A DNA stretch of 64,000 bases. It comes from Pelosinus fermentans JBW45. GTDB lineage: Bacteria; Bacillota; Negativicutes; DSM-13327. Positions 27,545-36,973 of this stretch are shown here, in pieces. The stretch lies in the NCBI RefSeq assembly GCF_000271665.2, contig NZ_CP010978.1:1954501-2018500 (forward strand). The letters are read 5' to 3'. Position 1 is the first letter of the stretch. Every line of letters begins with the position of its first letter. Both the position numbers and the translations under genes were made by a program. The notes under the pieces are model-generated. The model searched no databases. It was not told the origin of the DNA and saw only the letters and a program-made list of their open reading frames with translations.

Positions 27545-28822
27545 ATGTTATCACAACATGCCTGGATTGCTTTAATTTTATTTCTTATTGCTTATGTAAT
27601 TATTATTTCAGAGAAAATTCATAGAACAAAAATTGCCCTTATGGGTGGGATACTCGTTCTATTCTTTAACATCATGTCTCAAGAAGAAGCGATTAAGAGT
27701 ATTGATTTTAATACAATAGGCCTTTTAGTTGGAATGATGATCATTGTTGCTATTACCAGCAAAACAGGTCTATTTCAATATATGGCTGTAAAGTCTGCCA
27801 AAATGGTGGGCGGTGATCCACTGAAGATTTTAGTAGTTTTCTTCGGTCTTACAGCAATTTGTTCTGCTCTTTTGGATAATGTAACAACCGTCTTGTTATT
27901 TACCAGTGTTACTTTTGCCATTAGTGATTTATTGCAAATCAATCCGATTCCCTATCTTATCACAGAAATAATAGCATCCAATATTGGCGGTACAGCGACG
28001 TTGATTGGTGATCCGCCCAATATCATGATCGGAAGTGCTACTGGTTTAGGCTTTAATGAATTTGCTGTAAACTTATTTGTACCGACATTCATTATTGGTA
28101 TTGTGACTTGCTTCATACTATTTTTGTTATATCGAAAGCAGATGAACATTTCTGTGCAGCAGAAACAACGTATCATGACTTTAGAGGAATCATCATTTCT
28201 AGTTGATATTCCCTTAATGAAAAAGTGTATTGCAATTATGTGCTTAACAATTATTGGATTTGTAGTACATCAAATACTTCATTTAAATTCAGCTACGATA
28301 GCAATGGCTGGCGCTGCTGTGTTATTAATCGTAGGAAGACTGGAGCCAGAAGAGGTTTTTAAAGAAATAGAATGGAATACAATTTTCTTCTTTATTGGCT
28401 TATTTATATTAGTAGGAGGACTTGAAGTTACAGGTATTATAAGTCTAGTAGCTCATTGGGCTATGAATGTGACTGAGGGAAATATCCTTTTAATGCACGT
28501 TCTTATTCTCTGGTTATCTGCCATAGGATCAGCATTTGTTGATAACATTCCTTTTGTGGCGACTATGATCCCCTTGATAAAATCCATGGGGGAAATCGGT
28601 AGTATAGATGTGACTTCCTTATGGTGGACCTTATCTTTGGGAGCCTGTCTTGGAGGGAACGGCACATTAATTGGTGCTTCCGCCAATGTGGTGGTATCCA
28701 GTTTAGCAGCAGCTCATGGGCGTCCTATATCTTTTATTGGTTATATGAAGGTTGCCTTTCCTCTCATGATTGTATCTATTTTAATTTCAAATATTTATAT
28801 TTATATAGCGTATTTACGCTAA
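27545..28822 (+). CDS. ArsB/NhaD-type ion transporter (paralogue 1)
   Basis: The 425-residue protein has about 11-12 membrane segments and belongs to the ion transporter superfamily that includes ArsB, NhaD and SLC13. Conserved stretches are LLDNVTTVLLF, ASNIGGTATLIGDPPNIMIG and its second-half repeat SAFVDNIPFVATMIP with GGNGTLIGASANVV, typical of the two hairpin regions. It could exchange H+ for Na+, arsenite or an organic anion; the ligand is not evident and no arsenic genes are nearby. GAGGAGGA precedes ATG 27545. A close paralogue lies at 47822-49108, and a CitA/DcuS-type two-component system follows downstream. Confidence 0.85.
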   Translation: MLSQHAWIALILFLIAYVIIISEKIHRTKIALMGGILVLFFNIMSQEEAIKSIDFNTIGLLVGMMIIVAITSKTGLFQYMAVKSAKMVGGDPLKILVVFFGLTAICSALLDNVTTVLLFTSVTFAISDLLQINPIPYLITEIIASNIGGTATLIGDPPNIMIGSATGLGFNEFAVNLFVPTFIIGIVTCFILFLLYRKQMNISVQQKQRIMTLEESSFLVDIPLMKKCIAIMCLTIIGFVVHQILHLNSATIAMAGAAVLLIVGRLEPEEVFKEIEWNTIFFFIGLFILVGGLEVTGIISLVAHWAMNVTEGNILLMHVLILWLSAIGSAFVDNIPFVATMIPLIKSMGEIGSIDVTSLWWTLSLGACLGGNGTLIGASANVVVSSLAAAHGRPISFIGYMKVAFPLMIVSILISNIYIYIAYLR

Positions 28823-28976
28823 TAAATCCTCTATGCTTTTCTGAAAATTATAAAAAATATTTTAAAAGCTATTATTAACTTTAAAATATTTGCAGGAATT
28901 TAATAATATGTAATAGAAGCATATAAGAAATCATAATTTAATTGTAAGGTAATAAAATGATTTGGATTATTAAAGG

Positions 28977-29004
28977 GTTAAATTCTACATCGTAAGAATT
29001 TAAC
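28977..29004. repeat. 10-bp inverted repeat in the leader of the two-component operon
   Basis: GTTAAATTCT (28977-28986) is repeated inverted at 28995-29004 with an 8-bp spacer. It lies in the 386-bp gap between the transporter and the kinase gene and may be an operator; it has no T-run. Confidence 0.45.
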
Positions 29005-29078
29005 TCTAGTTAATGGATTGGGGTTTATAATAGAATATAGTTCCGTCTATTTACTGATAAGAGGTAGAATAGATGTTT

Positions 29079-29119
29079 AAAGGTGGAGTCTGTCAAAACA
29101 GGCTTCACTTTATTTTTTT
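29079..29119 (+). terminator. Terminator-like leader hairpin (GGTGGAGTCTGTCA family, member a)
   Basis: Arms at 29079-29095 and 29098-29111 pair with a few G-U pairs and are followed by TATTTTTTT. The 5' arm contains GGTGGAGTCTGTCA, nearly the same string as in hairpins before 37149 and 47822. It lies about 90 nt upstream of the kinase start, a layout suited to attenuation. Confidence 0.55.
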
Positions 29120-29208
29120 GTCTTTTTACAAAAAATGGTTGTTAATCTAATAATAGTTACACCTTATGTTGATTAATTGTGAAAAGACAGTGGAAGGGTG
29201 AAGATACT

Positions 29209-30819
29209 ATGAGGACGAAAAAGTCTTTATTTAGTTTGCAAACCAAAATTGCAGTGCTTGCATGTATTGTGGTTGCTTTGGCTTTATTAGTAGCAGATGT
29301 TATTATTAATGCAAAAATTTCTGAGAATGCCCAAACTGAGGCATCGAATGAAGCAATTGAAATTGCTCGAATTGTTGCCAATTCTGCTGTTGTGATTGAG
29401 GGACTAAGCGGGAAGCGTGATGAAAAGCAGATCCAGGTGTTTACCGAAAAAACCCTTAGTATTAGTGATGTTCGATTTATTACTGTGATGGATATGAACA
29501 GGGTGAGAAAATCTCATCCAAATGCAAGTAAAATAGGAGAGTTTTATGAAGAAGATGATGCAGATCCTGTGTTTGAAGGGCAAGAAAACACTTCTATCAA
29601 TCAAGGATCATTAGGAACCTCTTTGCGTGCTTTATCTCCTGTATTTGATGAAGATGGCAGGCAGATAGGAGTGGTGCTTGTAGGCATTATGGTAGAAAGT
29701 GTGCAAGCTGCAATTGATGATAACCGGGCGGGTATCTATATTGGTGTTGGAGTTGGAATGTTAGTAGGAGTGCTGGGAGCATTACTATTGGCTAGAAATA
29801 TAAAGAAAATTTTATTTGGCTTGGAACCTTCTGCTATTGCAAAAATATTTGAAGAACGCAGTGCGATGCTGCAATCTGTGCGTGAAGGGATATTAGCTGT
29901 TGATCAAGAATCGCGCATGACCATTGCCAATGAGGAGGCCATCAGGCTTTTTCAGCAAGCAGGTATAAAGGGCGACCCCATCGGCAAAAAGGTGGATGAA
30001 TATGTTCCCAATACAAGATTGCAAAATATTTTAAAAACGGGAGAAGCAGAGTTAGATCAGGAGCAGGATCTAAATGGAACCATAATTTTGGCGAATCGTA
30101 TTCCCGTAATAGTAGACGGCGAGATCGTAGGAGCTATTGCCACCTTTCGTGATAAAACAGAAATTCGGCAGTTAGCAGAGAAACTTACAGGTGTTAGAAT
30201 CTATGCTGAAGCATTACGATCTCAGACTCATGAATTTATGAATAAATTGCATGTTATTCTCGGAATGATTCGTATGGGTTATTATGATCGATTGACCCAA
30301 TATGTAAGCGGGATTGCTCATCAGTATCAATTGGAAGTCGGATTTGTAGTTAAGAAGATTAAAGATCCTGTATTAGCAGGATTTTTATTAGGAAAGCTCA
30401 GTTTAGCCAGAGAAGCAGGTGTAGAAATGAAATTATCTGAAACTAGCTTTTTGCCTGAGCCGGATCAACCTGAAATCGTACATGAATTAATTACTATAAT
30501 CGGCAACCTAATCAATAATGCGTTAGATGCGGTAGAAAAATCAACAACAAAAGAGATTGGAATTGATTTTTCCCATGGGAACAATGTTTTGACGATTGAA
30601 GTAAGTGATACGGGGCTAGGAATGGATGAAGAAGTGAAACAAAATATCTTTATGAAAGGGTACTCTACTAAGGGAGAAGATAGAGGACTTGGTTTATACC
30701 TCATTCAACGGAGCTTAGAACGTTTAGGTGGGGAAATCAATGTAATTTCAAATATAAATAAGGGTACTTTGTTTAGAGTGACTGTACTTTACTGGGGTAA
30801 GGAGGGATACATTGATTAA
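29209..30819 (+). CDS. CitA/DcuS-type sensor histidine kinase
   Basis: The 536-residue protein has a first membrane helix at about 15-35, an extracytoplasmic Cache/PDC-like sensor domain (about 36-170) and a second helix (about 175-195). A cytoplasmic PAS domain (about 220-310), a SpoB-like dimerisation helix with His341 in QTHEFMNKLHVI and an ATPase domain (NLINNALDA, DTGLGMD, GLGLYLI) follow. This order is that of the CitA/DcuS/MalK group, which sense citrate, C4-dicarboxylates or malate. ATG 29209 follows GGAAGGGTGA; an in-frame GTG at 29179 lacks a ribosome site. It overlaps the response regulator gene by 8 nt. The succinate-pathway genes just downstream make a dicarboxylate a likely ligand. 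Confidence 0.9.
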   Translation: MRTKKSLFSLQTKIAVLACIVVALALLVADVIINAKISENAQTEASNEAIEIARIVANSAVVIEGLSGKRDEKQIQVFTEKTLSISDVRFITVMDMNRVRKSHPNASKIGEFYEEDDADPVFEGQENTSINQGSLGTSLRALSPVFDEDGRQIGVVLVGIMVESVQAAIDDNRAGIYIGVGVGMLVGVLGALLLARNIKKILFGLEPSAIAKIFEERSAMLQSVREGILAVDQESRMTIANEEAIRLFQQAGIKGDPIGKKVDEYVPNTRLQNILKTGEAELDQEQDLNGTIILANRIPVIVDGEIVGAIATFRDKTEIRQLAEKLTGVRIYAEALRSQTHEFMNKLHVILGMIRMGYYDRLTQYVSGIAHQYQLEVGFVVKKIKDPVLAGFLLGKLSLAREAGVEMKLSETSFLPEPDQPEIVHELITIIGNLINNALDAVEKSTTKEIGIDFSHGNNVLTIEVSDTGLGMDEEVKQNIFMKGYSTKGEDRGLGLYLIQRSLERLGGEINVISNINKGTLFRVTVLYWGKEGYID

Positions 30820-31513
30820 GGTAATGATTGTGGAAGATGATCCTATGGTGGCAGAATTTAATAAATGCTATTTAGAATTAGTAGAAGGATTTACTTTATG
30901 TGCGTTAGTTCATTCCGCAGATGAAGCATTTAGCGTATTGGACCAAACTGAGATTGACTTAATTATGTTAGATATCTTTATGCCGGGTATGAATGGCTTA
31001 GATTTCTTAATTAACCTTAGACAGCAGGGAAAAAGTGTTGATGTGATTGTTATCACAGCTGCTTGTGATAACAATCATATCAAAAAAGCATTGCAATTTG
31101 GAGCCGTTGATTATATAATCAAGCCTTTTCAGTTTGAGCGTTTAAATTCAGCATTATTGGGATATAAGGGGCTAGTGGGCTTAATGGAACAAGATGTACT
31201 CAATCAGGTGGAGCTGGATCAGTGTATATTATATAAGGAGCAGTCTGTTTCTGCAAAATTGCCCAAAGGCGTTGACAGAAACACGCTAAATGTTATATGG
31301 GAAAAAATACAAGAATTAGGCCAGAGTCCATTTTCAACAGAAGAAATAGCTAATCAAATCGGCGTTTCGCGAGTTTCAATGCGCAAATACTTAGAATTTT
31401 TAAAGCAAATTGGATCTTTAAAACTGGAGCTTATCTATGGAACAGTTGGGAGACCGATTTATAAATATAGATGTATTCATACGATGAATAATTTTATACA
31501 TCGCTATTTATAG
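30812..31513 (+). CDS. CitB/DcuR-type response regulator
   Basis: The 233-residue protein has a receiver domain (about 1-125; VEDDPMV, phosphoacceptor Asp54 in LIMLDIFMPG, conserved Lys in YIIKPF). A C-terminal helix-turn-helix (about 165-215; FSTEEIANQIGVSRVSMRKY) follows, as in the CitB/DcuR/DctR family. I read TTG 30812 as the start, behind AAGGAGGGA, overlapping the kinase gene by 8 nt. Phosphorylated by the kinase, it should switch on dicarboxylate transport and metabolism. The direct repeat at 31636-31666 before mmdA is a candidate binding site. Regulation of the propionate modules is inferred from adjacency. Confidence 0.9.
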   Translation: MIKVMIVEDDPMVAEFNKCYLELVEGFTLCALVHSADEAFSVLDQTEIDLIMLDIFMPGMNGLDFLINLRQQGKSVDVIVITAACDNNHIKKALQFGAVDYIIKPFQFERLNSALLGYKGLVGLMEQDVLNQVELDQCILYKEQSVSAKLPKGVDRNTLNVIWEKIQELGQSPFSTEEIANQIGVSRVSMRKYLEFLKQIGSLKLELIYGTVGRPIYKYRCIHTMNNFIHRYL

Positions 31514-31609
31514 TTCCATATTCTGGTATTATTTGTCTTATAATTATTAAATGATTAAATCAATACTCTAAATTTAGCAATGATAATTTGATTATTGCAT
31601 TCTTATGAC

Positions 31610-31633
31610 AACCGACCGAAGGGTCGGTTTTTT
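31610..31633 (+). terminator. Intrinsic terminator after the two-component system
   Basis: AACCGACC and GGTCGGTT pair perfectly over 8 bp around GAAG, followed by a T-run. The mmd operon thus needs its own promoter. Confidence 0.85.
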
Positions 31634-31635
31634 GG

Positions 31636-31666
31636 TTACTTTAATTACTAAAATTACTTTAATTAC
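31636..31666. promoter_or_regulatory. 13-bp direct repeat upstream of mmdA, candidate activator site
   Basis: TTACTTTAATTAC occurs at 31636-31648 and again at 31654-31666, an 18-bp period, about 150-180 bp before the mmdA start. It lies just after the terminator of the response-regulator gene. Spaced A/T-rich direct repeats are usual for CitB-type activators. Confidence 0.4.
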
Positions 31667-31817
31667 AAAGTCGTTTATAAAGTTTGATTATATATGAAAT
31701 TATCATTATATTTTGTATATTTAAATTGCTTCATTAATATAGCAATCATTGTAATGTAAAAATAAAGGAGGGTCGCTGTTTGTATTCAGAGGTAAAAAGA
31801 TATGTGGAGGTGTAACA

Positions 31818-33347
31818 TTGTCTACAACACTTGAGAAGCTCGATGATATGAATAAACGAACCCAGAAAGTTATGGCGGGCGGTGGTACGAAACGTATTGA
31901 TAAACAGCATGCTTTAGGAAAAATGACTGCTCGTGAGCGTATCGAAAAGTTACTTGATGTTAATTCCTTTATGGAACTTGATCGTTTTGTAACACATCGT
32001 TGTACCAATTTTGGCATGGAGAAAGAAGAAGCTCCAGGTGAAGGTGTTGTAACAGGCTATGGTACCATTGATGGCCGCTTAGTCTATGTATTTGCCCAAG
32101 ATTTTACCGTAGTTGGCGGATCTCTTGGTGAAATGCATGCAGCAAAAATTTGTAAAGTACAAGAGCTAGCTATGAAGATGGGAGTACCGATTATTGGTAT
32201 TAATGATTCAGGCGGTGCACGAATCCAAGAAGCTGTAGATGCATTATCGGGTTACGGTAAGATCTTCTATAAAAATACCTTGGCTTCTGGTGTTATTCCG
32301 CAAATTTCAGCGATTATGGGTCCTTGTGCTGGAGGTGCCGTATATTCTCCTGCTTTAACTGATTTTATTTATATGGTTAAAAACACGAGTCAAATGTTTA
32401 TTACAGGTCCTCAGGTGATCAAAACAGTAACCGGTGAAGAAGTAAGCGCAGAAGAGCTTGGCGGGGCTATGACACATAATGCTACATCGGGAGTAGCTCA
32501 TTTTCTTGCAGAAAATGATACGGATTGCTTAGAACAAATTCGAAGGCTTATCAGTTTTCTTCCCAGCAATAATTTAGATGGATCACCCATTGTAGATTCT
32601 AGTGACGATCCCTCTCGTACAGAAGATGAGCTAAATACACTTATTCCTGATAATTCCAATCAATCCTATGATATGAAAGAAATTATCACTAAAATTGTAG
32701 ATCATGGAGATTTTTATGAAGTGCAGCCTTACTATGCAGCCAATTTAATTACTGCCTTTGCACGGCTAGATGGGCAGACCATTGGTATTATTGCCAATCA
32801 GCCCAAAGTAATGGCAGGATGTCTGGATATTAACGCTTCTGATAAATCTTCCCGATTTATTCGCTTTTGTGATGCATTTAACATTCCCTTGCTAAATCTT
32901 GTGGATGTGCCAGGTTTTTTACCAGGTACGAATCAGGAATACGGTGGTATCATTCGTCATGGGGCAAAAATGCTGTATGCTTACTCCGAAGCGACCGTAC
33001 CCAAAGTAACACTTGTCGTCCGTAAAGCCTATGGTGGTTCCTATTTAGCTATGTGTTCTCGGGATCTAGGGGCGGATCAGGTCATTGCGTGGCCGACAGC
33101 GGAAATTGCTGTTATGGGACCTGCTGGCGCAGCCAATATTATATTTAAAAAAGATCCGGATATAAAAACGAAAACGGATGAGTACGTAAAGAATTTTGCC
33201 ACTCCTTATCAAGCTGCCAAACGTGGTTTTGTCGATATGGTGATTGAACCTCAAGAAACACGTCCAGTATTAATTAGTACTTTTAGTATGCTTGCTTCTA
33301 AGCGTGAAGGGCGTCCTGCCAAGCGTCATGGTAACTTTCCTGTATAA
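31818..33347 (+). CDS. mmdA: Methylmalonyl-CoA decarboxylase alpha subunit (carboxyltransferase), copy 1
   Basis: The 509-residue protein is a biotin-dependent acyl-CoA carboxyltransferase. It has the two crotonase-like halves with oxyanion-hole motifs [17 protein letters not shown] (about 155-171) and [17 protein letters not shown] (about 397-413). The substrate-region string [20 protein letters not shown] is intact. In the Na+-pumping complex it moves the carboxyl group of (S)-methylmalonyl-CoA to biotin on MmdC, giving propionyl-CoA. The start is TTG 31818 behind GGAGGTG. It heads the mmdA-mmdD-mmdC-mmdB-SLC13 module. The protein is nearly the same as copy 2 at 41228, while copy 3 at 61173 is more distant. 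Confidence 0.93.
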   Translation: MSTTLEKLDDMNKRTQKVMAGGGTKRIDKQHALGKMTARERIEKLLDVNSFMELDRFVTHRCTNFGMEKEEAPGEGVVTGYGTIDGRLVYVFAQDFTVVGGSLGEMHAAKICKVQELAMKMGVPIIGINDSGGARIQEAVDALSGYGKIFYKNTLASGVIPQISAIMGPCAGGAVYSPALTDFIYMVKNTSQMFITGPQVIKTVTGEEVSAEELGGAMTHNATSGVAHFLAENDTDCLEQIRRLISFLPSNNLDGSPIVDSSDDPSRTEDELNTLIPDNSNQSYDMKEIITKIVDHGDFYEVQPYYAANLITAFARLDGQTIGIIANQPKVMAGCLDINASDKSSRFIRFCDAFNIPLLNLVDVPGFLPGTNQEYGGIIRHGAKMLYAYSEATVPKVTLVVRKAYGGSYLAMCSRDLGADQVIAWPTAEIAVMGPAGAANIIFKKDPDIKTKTDEYVKNFATPYQAAKRGFVDMVIEPQETRPVLISTFSMLASKREGRPAKRHGNFPV

Positions 33348-33390
33348 AATTGACGCTGCTTTAAAAATGAACTAAATGGAGGTGACATCA

Positions 33391-33747
33391 GTGGGCCAGC
33401 CAATTACGACAAATCCCATATTGATTGCTTTAATTAATATGACAGTGGTTTTTGCTGTTTTGTATGGACTCAGTTTGGTAGTTAGGTTAATTCAAGTCAT
33501 TGATCCTACGCAAAAAAAAAAGAGGGAAGAAACAGAGCCTAACTCCTTAGTTAAAACGGCAGCGACAGTTATCGCAACAAATGTGTTGCAAGAAGATTAT
33601 GATGAAATGATTATATTATTTACCGCAGCGATTGCAGCCTATGGCTATAATAATATGCGCGTTGTTTCAATTCGAACGGCTAATGGCAGTACTTGGTCGC
33701 AAGCTGCTCGTATGGAAATGGTAAATACACGAAATCAGATGAGCTAA
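33391..33747 (+). CDS. mmdD: Methylmalonyl-CoA decarboxylase delta subunit (OadG type), copy 1
   Basis: The protein of about 118 residues has one N-terminal membrane helix (LIALINMTVVFAVLYGLSLV), a charged linker and a soluble C-terminal domain (EDYDEMIILFTAAIAAYGY, then WSQAARME). This is the OadG/MmdD layout. The delta subunit holds the soluble alpha subunit on the membrane beta subunit. I prefer GTG 33391 over ATG 33376, because GGAGGTGA overlaps the earlier start and is well spaced for the GTG. The C-terminal domain is the part that exists alone as MmdE at 62721. Confidence 0.88.
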   Translation: MGQPITTNPILIALINMTVVFAVLYGLSLVVRLIQVIDPTQKKKREETEPNSLVKTAATVIATNVLQEDYDEMIILFTAAIAAYGYNNMRVVSIRTANGSTWSQAARMEMVNTRNQMS

Positions 33748-33774
33748 TACATTGAAGATGAAGGAGGAAAATAG

Positions 33775-34155
33775 ATGAAAAGGTTTCAGATAACATTTAA
33801 AGGGCAAGTTTATGAATTGGATGTTGAAGAAATTAGCAGCTCAACTCCGACCATAAAAAAATCTGCTCCAGCCCCTGTACCAAATGTTGCTCCAGTAACG
33901 GTTCCAACACCAAAAGCTGCGCAGCCTACTGCTCAAGCGGGTGGCCAAACTGTGCTTGCACCTATGCCGGGGAAAATTTTGGCTGTGAATATTAAGGCTG
34001 GTGATGCTGTAAAACGAGGGGATGTAATTTTTATTCTAGAAGCTATGAAAATGCAGAATGAAATTATGGCCAATCAAGATGGTCAAATATCTAGTGTGAG
34101 TGTAACCGTGGGGCAAACTGTGTCAACTGGCGATGTGTTAGCTATTATTGGCTAG
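33775..34155 (+). CDS. mmdC: Methylmalonyl-CoA decarboxylase gamma subunit (biotin carrier), copy 1
   Basis: The 126-residue protein starts with a short beta segment (MKRFQITFKGQVYELDVEEI). A flexible Pro/Ala-rich linker (about 28-60) and the biotinyl domain follow, with the modified Lys in EAMKMQNE (about 95-102). Biotin swings between the carboxyltransferase MmdA and the decarboxylase and pump MmdB. The ribosome site is AAGGAGG. The gene lies 27 nt after mmdD and 39 nt before mmdB. Confidence 0.93.
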   Translation: MKRFQITFKGQVYELDVEEISSSTPTIKKSAPAPVPNVAPVTVPTPKAAQPTAQAGGQTVLAPMPGKILAVNIKAGDAVKRGDVIFILEAMKMQNEIMANQDGQISSVSVTVGQTVSTGDVLAIIG

Positions 34156-34194
34156 TAAAATTACATAATAAGAAGAAACATAGGAGGAAAAAGA

Positions 34195-35316
34195 ATGGAC
34201 GCATTCATTGTCTCTTTGCAGGCAGTATGGTCTGACAGCGGTTTTACCGCTTTTACCTCTGGCAATGCAATTATGATTGCTGTAGGAATCATTTTGCTAT
34301 ATTTAGCCTTTGCAAAAGGGTTTGAGCCCTTGCTCTTGTCTCCCATTGCTTTTGGATGTATTTTGGCTAATTTTCCCAAGACAGGTTTTGAAACAGATCC
34401 AGGATTAATGCAATTGATTAGCTTTGGTATTTCCCATGAAGTATTTCCACCACTGATTTTCTTAGGAGTCGGTGCAATGACTGATTTCGGTCCTTTGATT
34501 GCACGTCCTTCCACTTTATTATTAGGTGCTGCTGCACAAGTAGGGGTATTTGTTGCCTTAATGGGGGCTATGGCTCTAGGTTTTAATGTGCAGGAAGCTG
34601 CTTCAATTGGTATTATTGGCGGTGCAGACGGTCCAACGGCTATTTACTTAACTATGAAATTAGCACCGCATCTTTTAGGGGCTATTGCAGTTGCCGCTTA
34701 TTCTTATATGTCCTTAGTACCATTGATTCAGCCGCCAATTATGAAATTGTTGACCACACAAAAAGAGCGGGAGATTGTAATGGATCAATTGCGTCCCGTA
34801 TCCAAGTTTGAAAAACTTGCTTTTCCCGTAGTTACTACTATTATTATCAGTTTATTATTACCTCCAATTGCATCCCTTATGGGAATGCTGATGTTAGGAA
34901 ATTTATTTCGTGAATCTGGAGTCACAGCCCGTCTTGCAGAAACATCTGAGAATGCTCTTATTAATATTGTCACCATTTTCTTGGCAACAGGCACTGGTCT
35001 TACGATGAAGGCTGAAAACTTCTTAAACATACAGACCATATTGATCATTGGTCTTGGTTTGGTAGCATTTGCTTTTGGTACGGCTGGTGGTGTGCTCTTT
35101 GGAAAAATCATGAATTACTTCAGCGGCGGCAAGATTAATCCTTTGATTGGTTCTGCTGGTGTTTCGGCGGTACCTATGGCTGCCCGTGTCAGTCAGGTCG
35201 TGGGTCAGCAAGCAAACCCTGGAAACTATCTATTAATGCATGCTATGGGACCAAACGTAGCTGGCGTTATTGGTACTGCTGTTGCAGCAGGTACCATGCT
35301 GGCAATGCTCAAGTAG
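34195..35316 (+). CDS. mmdB: Na+-translocating decarboxylase beta subunit, copy 1
   Basis: The 373-residue membrane protein has about nine to eleven hydrophobic segments. It carries the conserved signatures of OadB/MmdB/Gcd[29 protein letters not shown] (with the essential Asp) and [18 protein letters not shown]. It decarboxylates carboxybiotin on MmdC and uses the free energy to export Na+. GGAGGAAAAAG precedes ATG 34195. It is nearly the same protein as copy 2 at 43626. Confidence 0.95.
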   Translation: MDAFIVSLQAVWSDSGFTAFTSGNAIMIAVGIILLYLAFAKGFEPLLLSPIAFGCILANFPKTGFETDPGLMQLISFGISHEVFPPLIFLGVGAMTDFGPLIARPSTLLLGAAAQVGVFVALMGAMALGFNVQEAASIGIIGGADGPTAIYLTMKLAPHLLGAIAVAAYSYMSLVPLIQPPIMKLLTTQKEREIVMDQLRPVSKFEKLAFPVVTTIIISLLLPPIASLMGMLMLGNLFRESGVTARLAETSENALINIVTIFLATGTGLTMKAENFLNIQTILIIGLGLVAFAFGTAGGVLFGKIMNYFSGGKINPLIGSAGVSAVPMAARVSQVVGQQANPGNYLLMHAMGPNVAGVIGTAVAAGTMLAMLK

Positions 35317-35372
35317 TGATACAAATATAACTTTCTTCTAGAATTTATAAGTAAAAAATGGAGGGAAACTAT

Positions 35373-36656
35373 ATGTCACCTGCTGTAGTAACACTCATTG
35401 TGTTGGCTTTCGTTGCCTTGTTGTTTGTGACGGAAGTAATTCCTTTGGCCATTACGGCTATTGGAGGGGCAATTGTTCTCGGTATTATTGGAATCATTCC
35501 AATGAAAATGGTTTTTTCAGGGTTATCCAATTCTACAGTAGTTTTATTTGCAGGTATGTTCGTCATTGGTGCATCTATGTTTCACACTGGTTTAGCTCAA
35601 AAACTTGGAGAATCCGTGGTGCGTGTTGCGGGAAAAAGTGAGAATGGCTTAATGCTCGGTACCATGGTCATTGCGGCGGCGATTTCCTCTGTGTCTTCTA
35701 ATACAGGTACTACAGCTGCTTTAATGCCTGTTATTGTTGGTATTTGTAAAGTGGCAGAAATTCCTGCCTCCCGTCAACTGATGCCATTAGCCTTTGGCGC
35801 AGGTTTAGGCGGAATTATCACCCTTGTTGGTACACCTCCTAATATTATTGCTGCAGGAGCGTTGAAGGCAGCTGGTCTTGAACCTTTTGGCTTTTTTGAA
35901 TTCGCCTGGATTGGCATTCCGCTGACGATTGCTGGTATTGCATACATGATGTTTCTCGGGAAGTATTTACTGCCTAAGGCTCATATTACAGGTGACTTAG
36001 AAATTGATGAAGAGGCGAAACAGGAGGCTACAGCCGGTTCTACTGATCCTAAGAAGATGTGGATTACCGCCCTTACTCTGTTAGCAGTTGTTATTGTAAT
36101 GGCTCTTGATTTAAAACAGCTGCCCCTTGAAATTGCAGCGGTTATTGGAGCTTTGGTTCTTGTTCTCACGAAATGCTTAACAGAAAAGCAAGCCTATACA
36201 GGAATTGACTGGGTGACCATCTTTCTGTTTGCTGGTATGATGCCCATTGCTACTGCTATGGAAACCAGTGGAGCAGGCAAACTGATCGCTGACCAAGTCG
36301 TGAGTATTCTTGGCGGTAATCCCAATCCATTGTTTGTAACAGCAATTTTGTTCTTACTTTCCGGTGGTTTAACCCAAATCATGTCTAATACTGCATGTAC
36401 GGCTTTGTTGGCACCTATCGGTATTTCCATTGCCAAAGGTCTAGGAGCAAGTCCTCACGCAGTCCTCATGGCGATAGCGGTAGCATCGTCTTGCGCATTT
36501 TCAACTCCAGTGGGTACGCCACCGAATACCTTGGTACTTGGACCTGGTGGTTATAAATTTATGGATTATGTGAAAGCTGGTACAGGTCTTGTCATTGTTT
36601 GCTTTATCGTATCCATTATTGTCATTCCAATGGTATGGCCATTTTTCCCTAAATAA
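35373..36656 (+). CDS. SLC13/DASS-family permease (likely dicarboxylate), copy 1
   Basis: The protein of about 427 residues has 11-12 hydrophobic segments. It has the paired SNT-type motifs of the divalent anion:Na+ symporter family (SSNTGTTAALMPVIVG near 115; MSNTACTALLAPIGIS near 335), plus TLVGTPPNIIAAGALKAAG and PVGTPPNTLVLGPGGYKF. Members import succinate, fumarate, malate or citrate with Na+. Linked to the decarboxylase genes, it probably brings in succinate, using the Na+ gradient that MmdB generates. I place the start at ATG 35373 behind GGAGGGAA. The copy at 44918 occupies the same place in the second module. Confidence 0.87.
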   Translation: MSPAVVTLIVLAFVALLFVTEVIPLAITAIGGAIVLGIIGIIPMKMVFSGLSNSTVVLFAGMFVIGASMFHTGLAQKLGESVVRVAGKSENGLMLGTMVIAAAISSVSSNTGTTAALMPVIVGICKVAEIPASRQLMPLAFGAGLGGIITLVGTPPNIIAAGALKAAGLEPFGFFEFAWIGIPLTIAGIAYMMFLGKYLLPKAHITGDLEIDEEAKQEATAGSTDPKKMWITALTLLAVVIVMALDLKQLPLEIAAVIGALVLVLTKCLTEKQAYTGIDWVTIFLFAGMMPIATAMETSGAGKLIADQVVSILGGNPNPLFVTAILFLLSGGLTQIMSNTACTALLAPIGISIAKGLGASPHAVLMAIAVASSCAFSTPVGTPPNTLVLGPGGYKFMDYVKAGTGLVIVCFIVSIIVIPMVWPFFPK

Positions 36657-36685
36657 GTTAAGGGCATAGAAAGGTGGTTAGCAAG

Positions 36686-36952
36686 GTGACAGAATTAGAT
36701 CAAGTAGTACGAATTTTATCTGCTTTCTTTACTGCCTTAGTTATTATTTACATTATAGCCAAGATGGTTGGTGAAAGAAGAAAGGCCATATGGTTTAAAA
36801 AGCGAACGAAGTCTACCATCTTTACACGTAGAGGAGTTTTAGGTGAAACATGGCATTTTGGTGTTCCATGTAAGTGGCAAGGATTTGTTGTTAGTTTCTT
36901 GATGTTTAGCATTATTGGTGTTGTAAGCTATCTTATGATTTTTGCAGTATAA
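36686..36952 (+). CDS. Hypothetical small membrane protein, 88 aa
   Basis: Two hydrophobic segments (about residues 10-30 and 65-85) flank a basic loop (VGERRKAIWFKKRTKSTIF). GTG 36686 follows AAAGGTGGT at a workable distance; an earlier in-frame GTG at 36674 overlaps it. I do not recognise the family. It is present only after the first SLC13 gene, with a 29-nt gap, and is absent from the second module. It may be an accessory subunit or unrelated. Confidence 0.55.
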   Translation: MTELDQVVRILSAFFTALVIIYIIAKMVGERRKAIWFKKRTKSTIFTRRGVLGETWHFGVPCKWQGFVVSFLMFSIIGVVSYLMIFAV

Positions 36953-36973
36953 CCTTTAACAATTGAAAATGGC

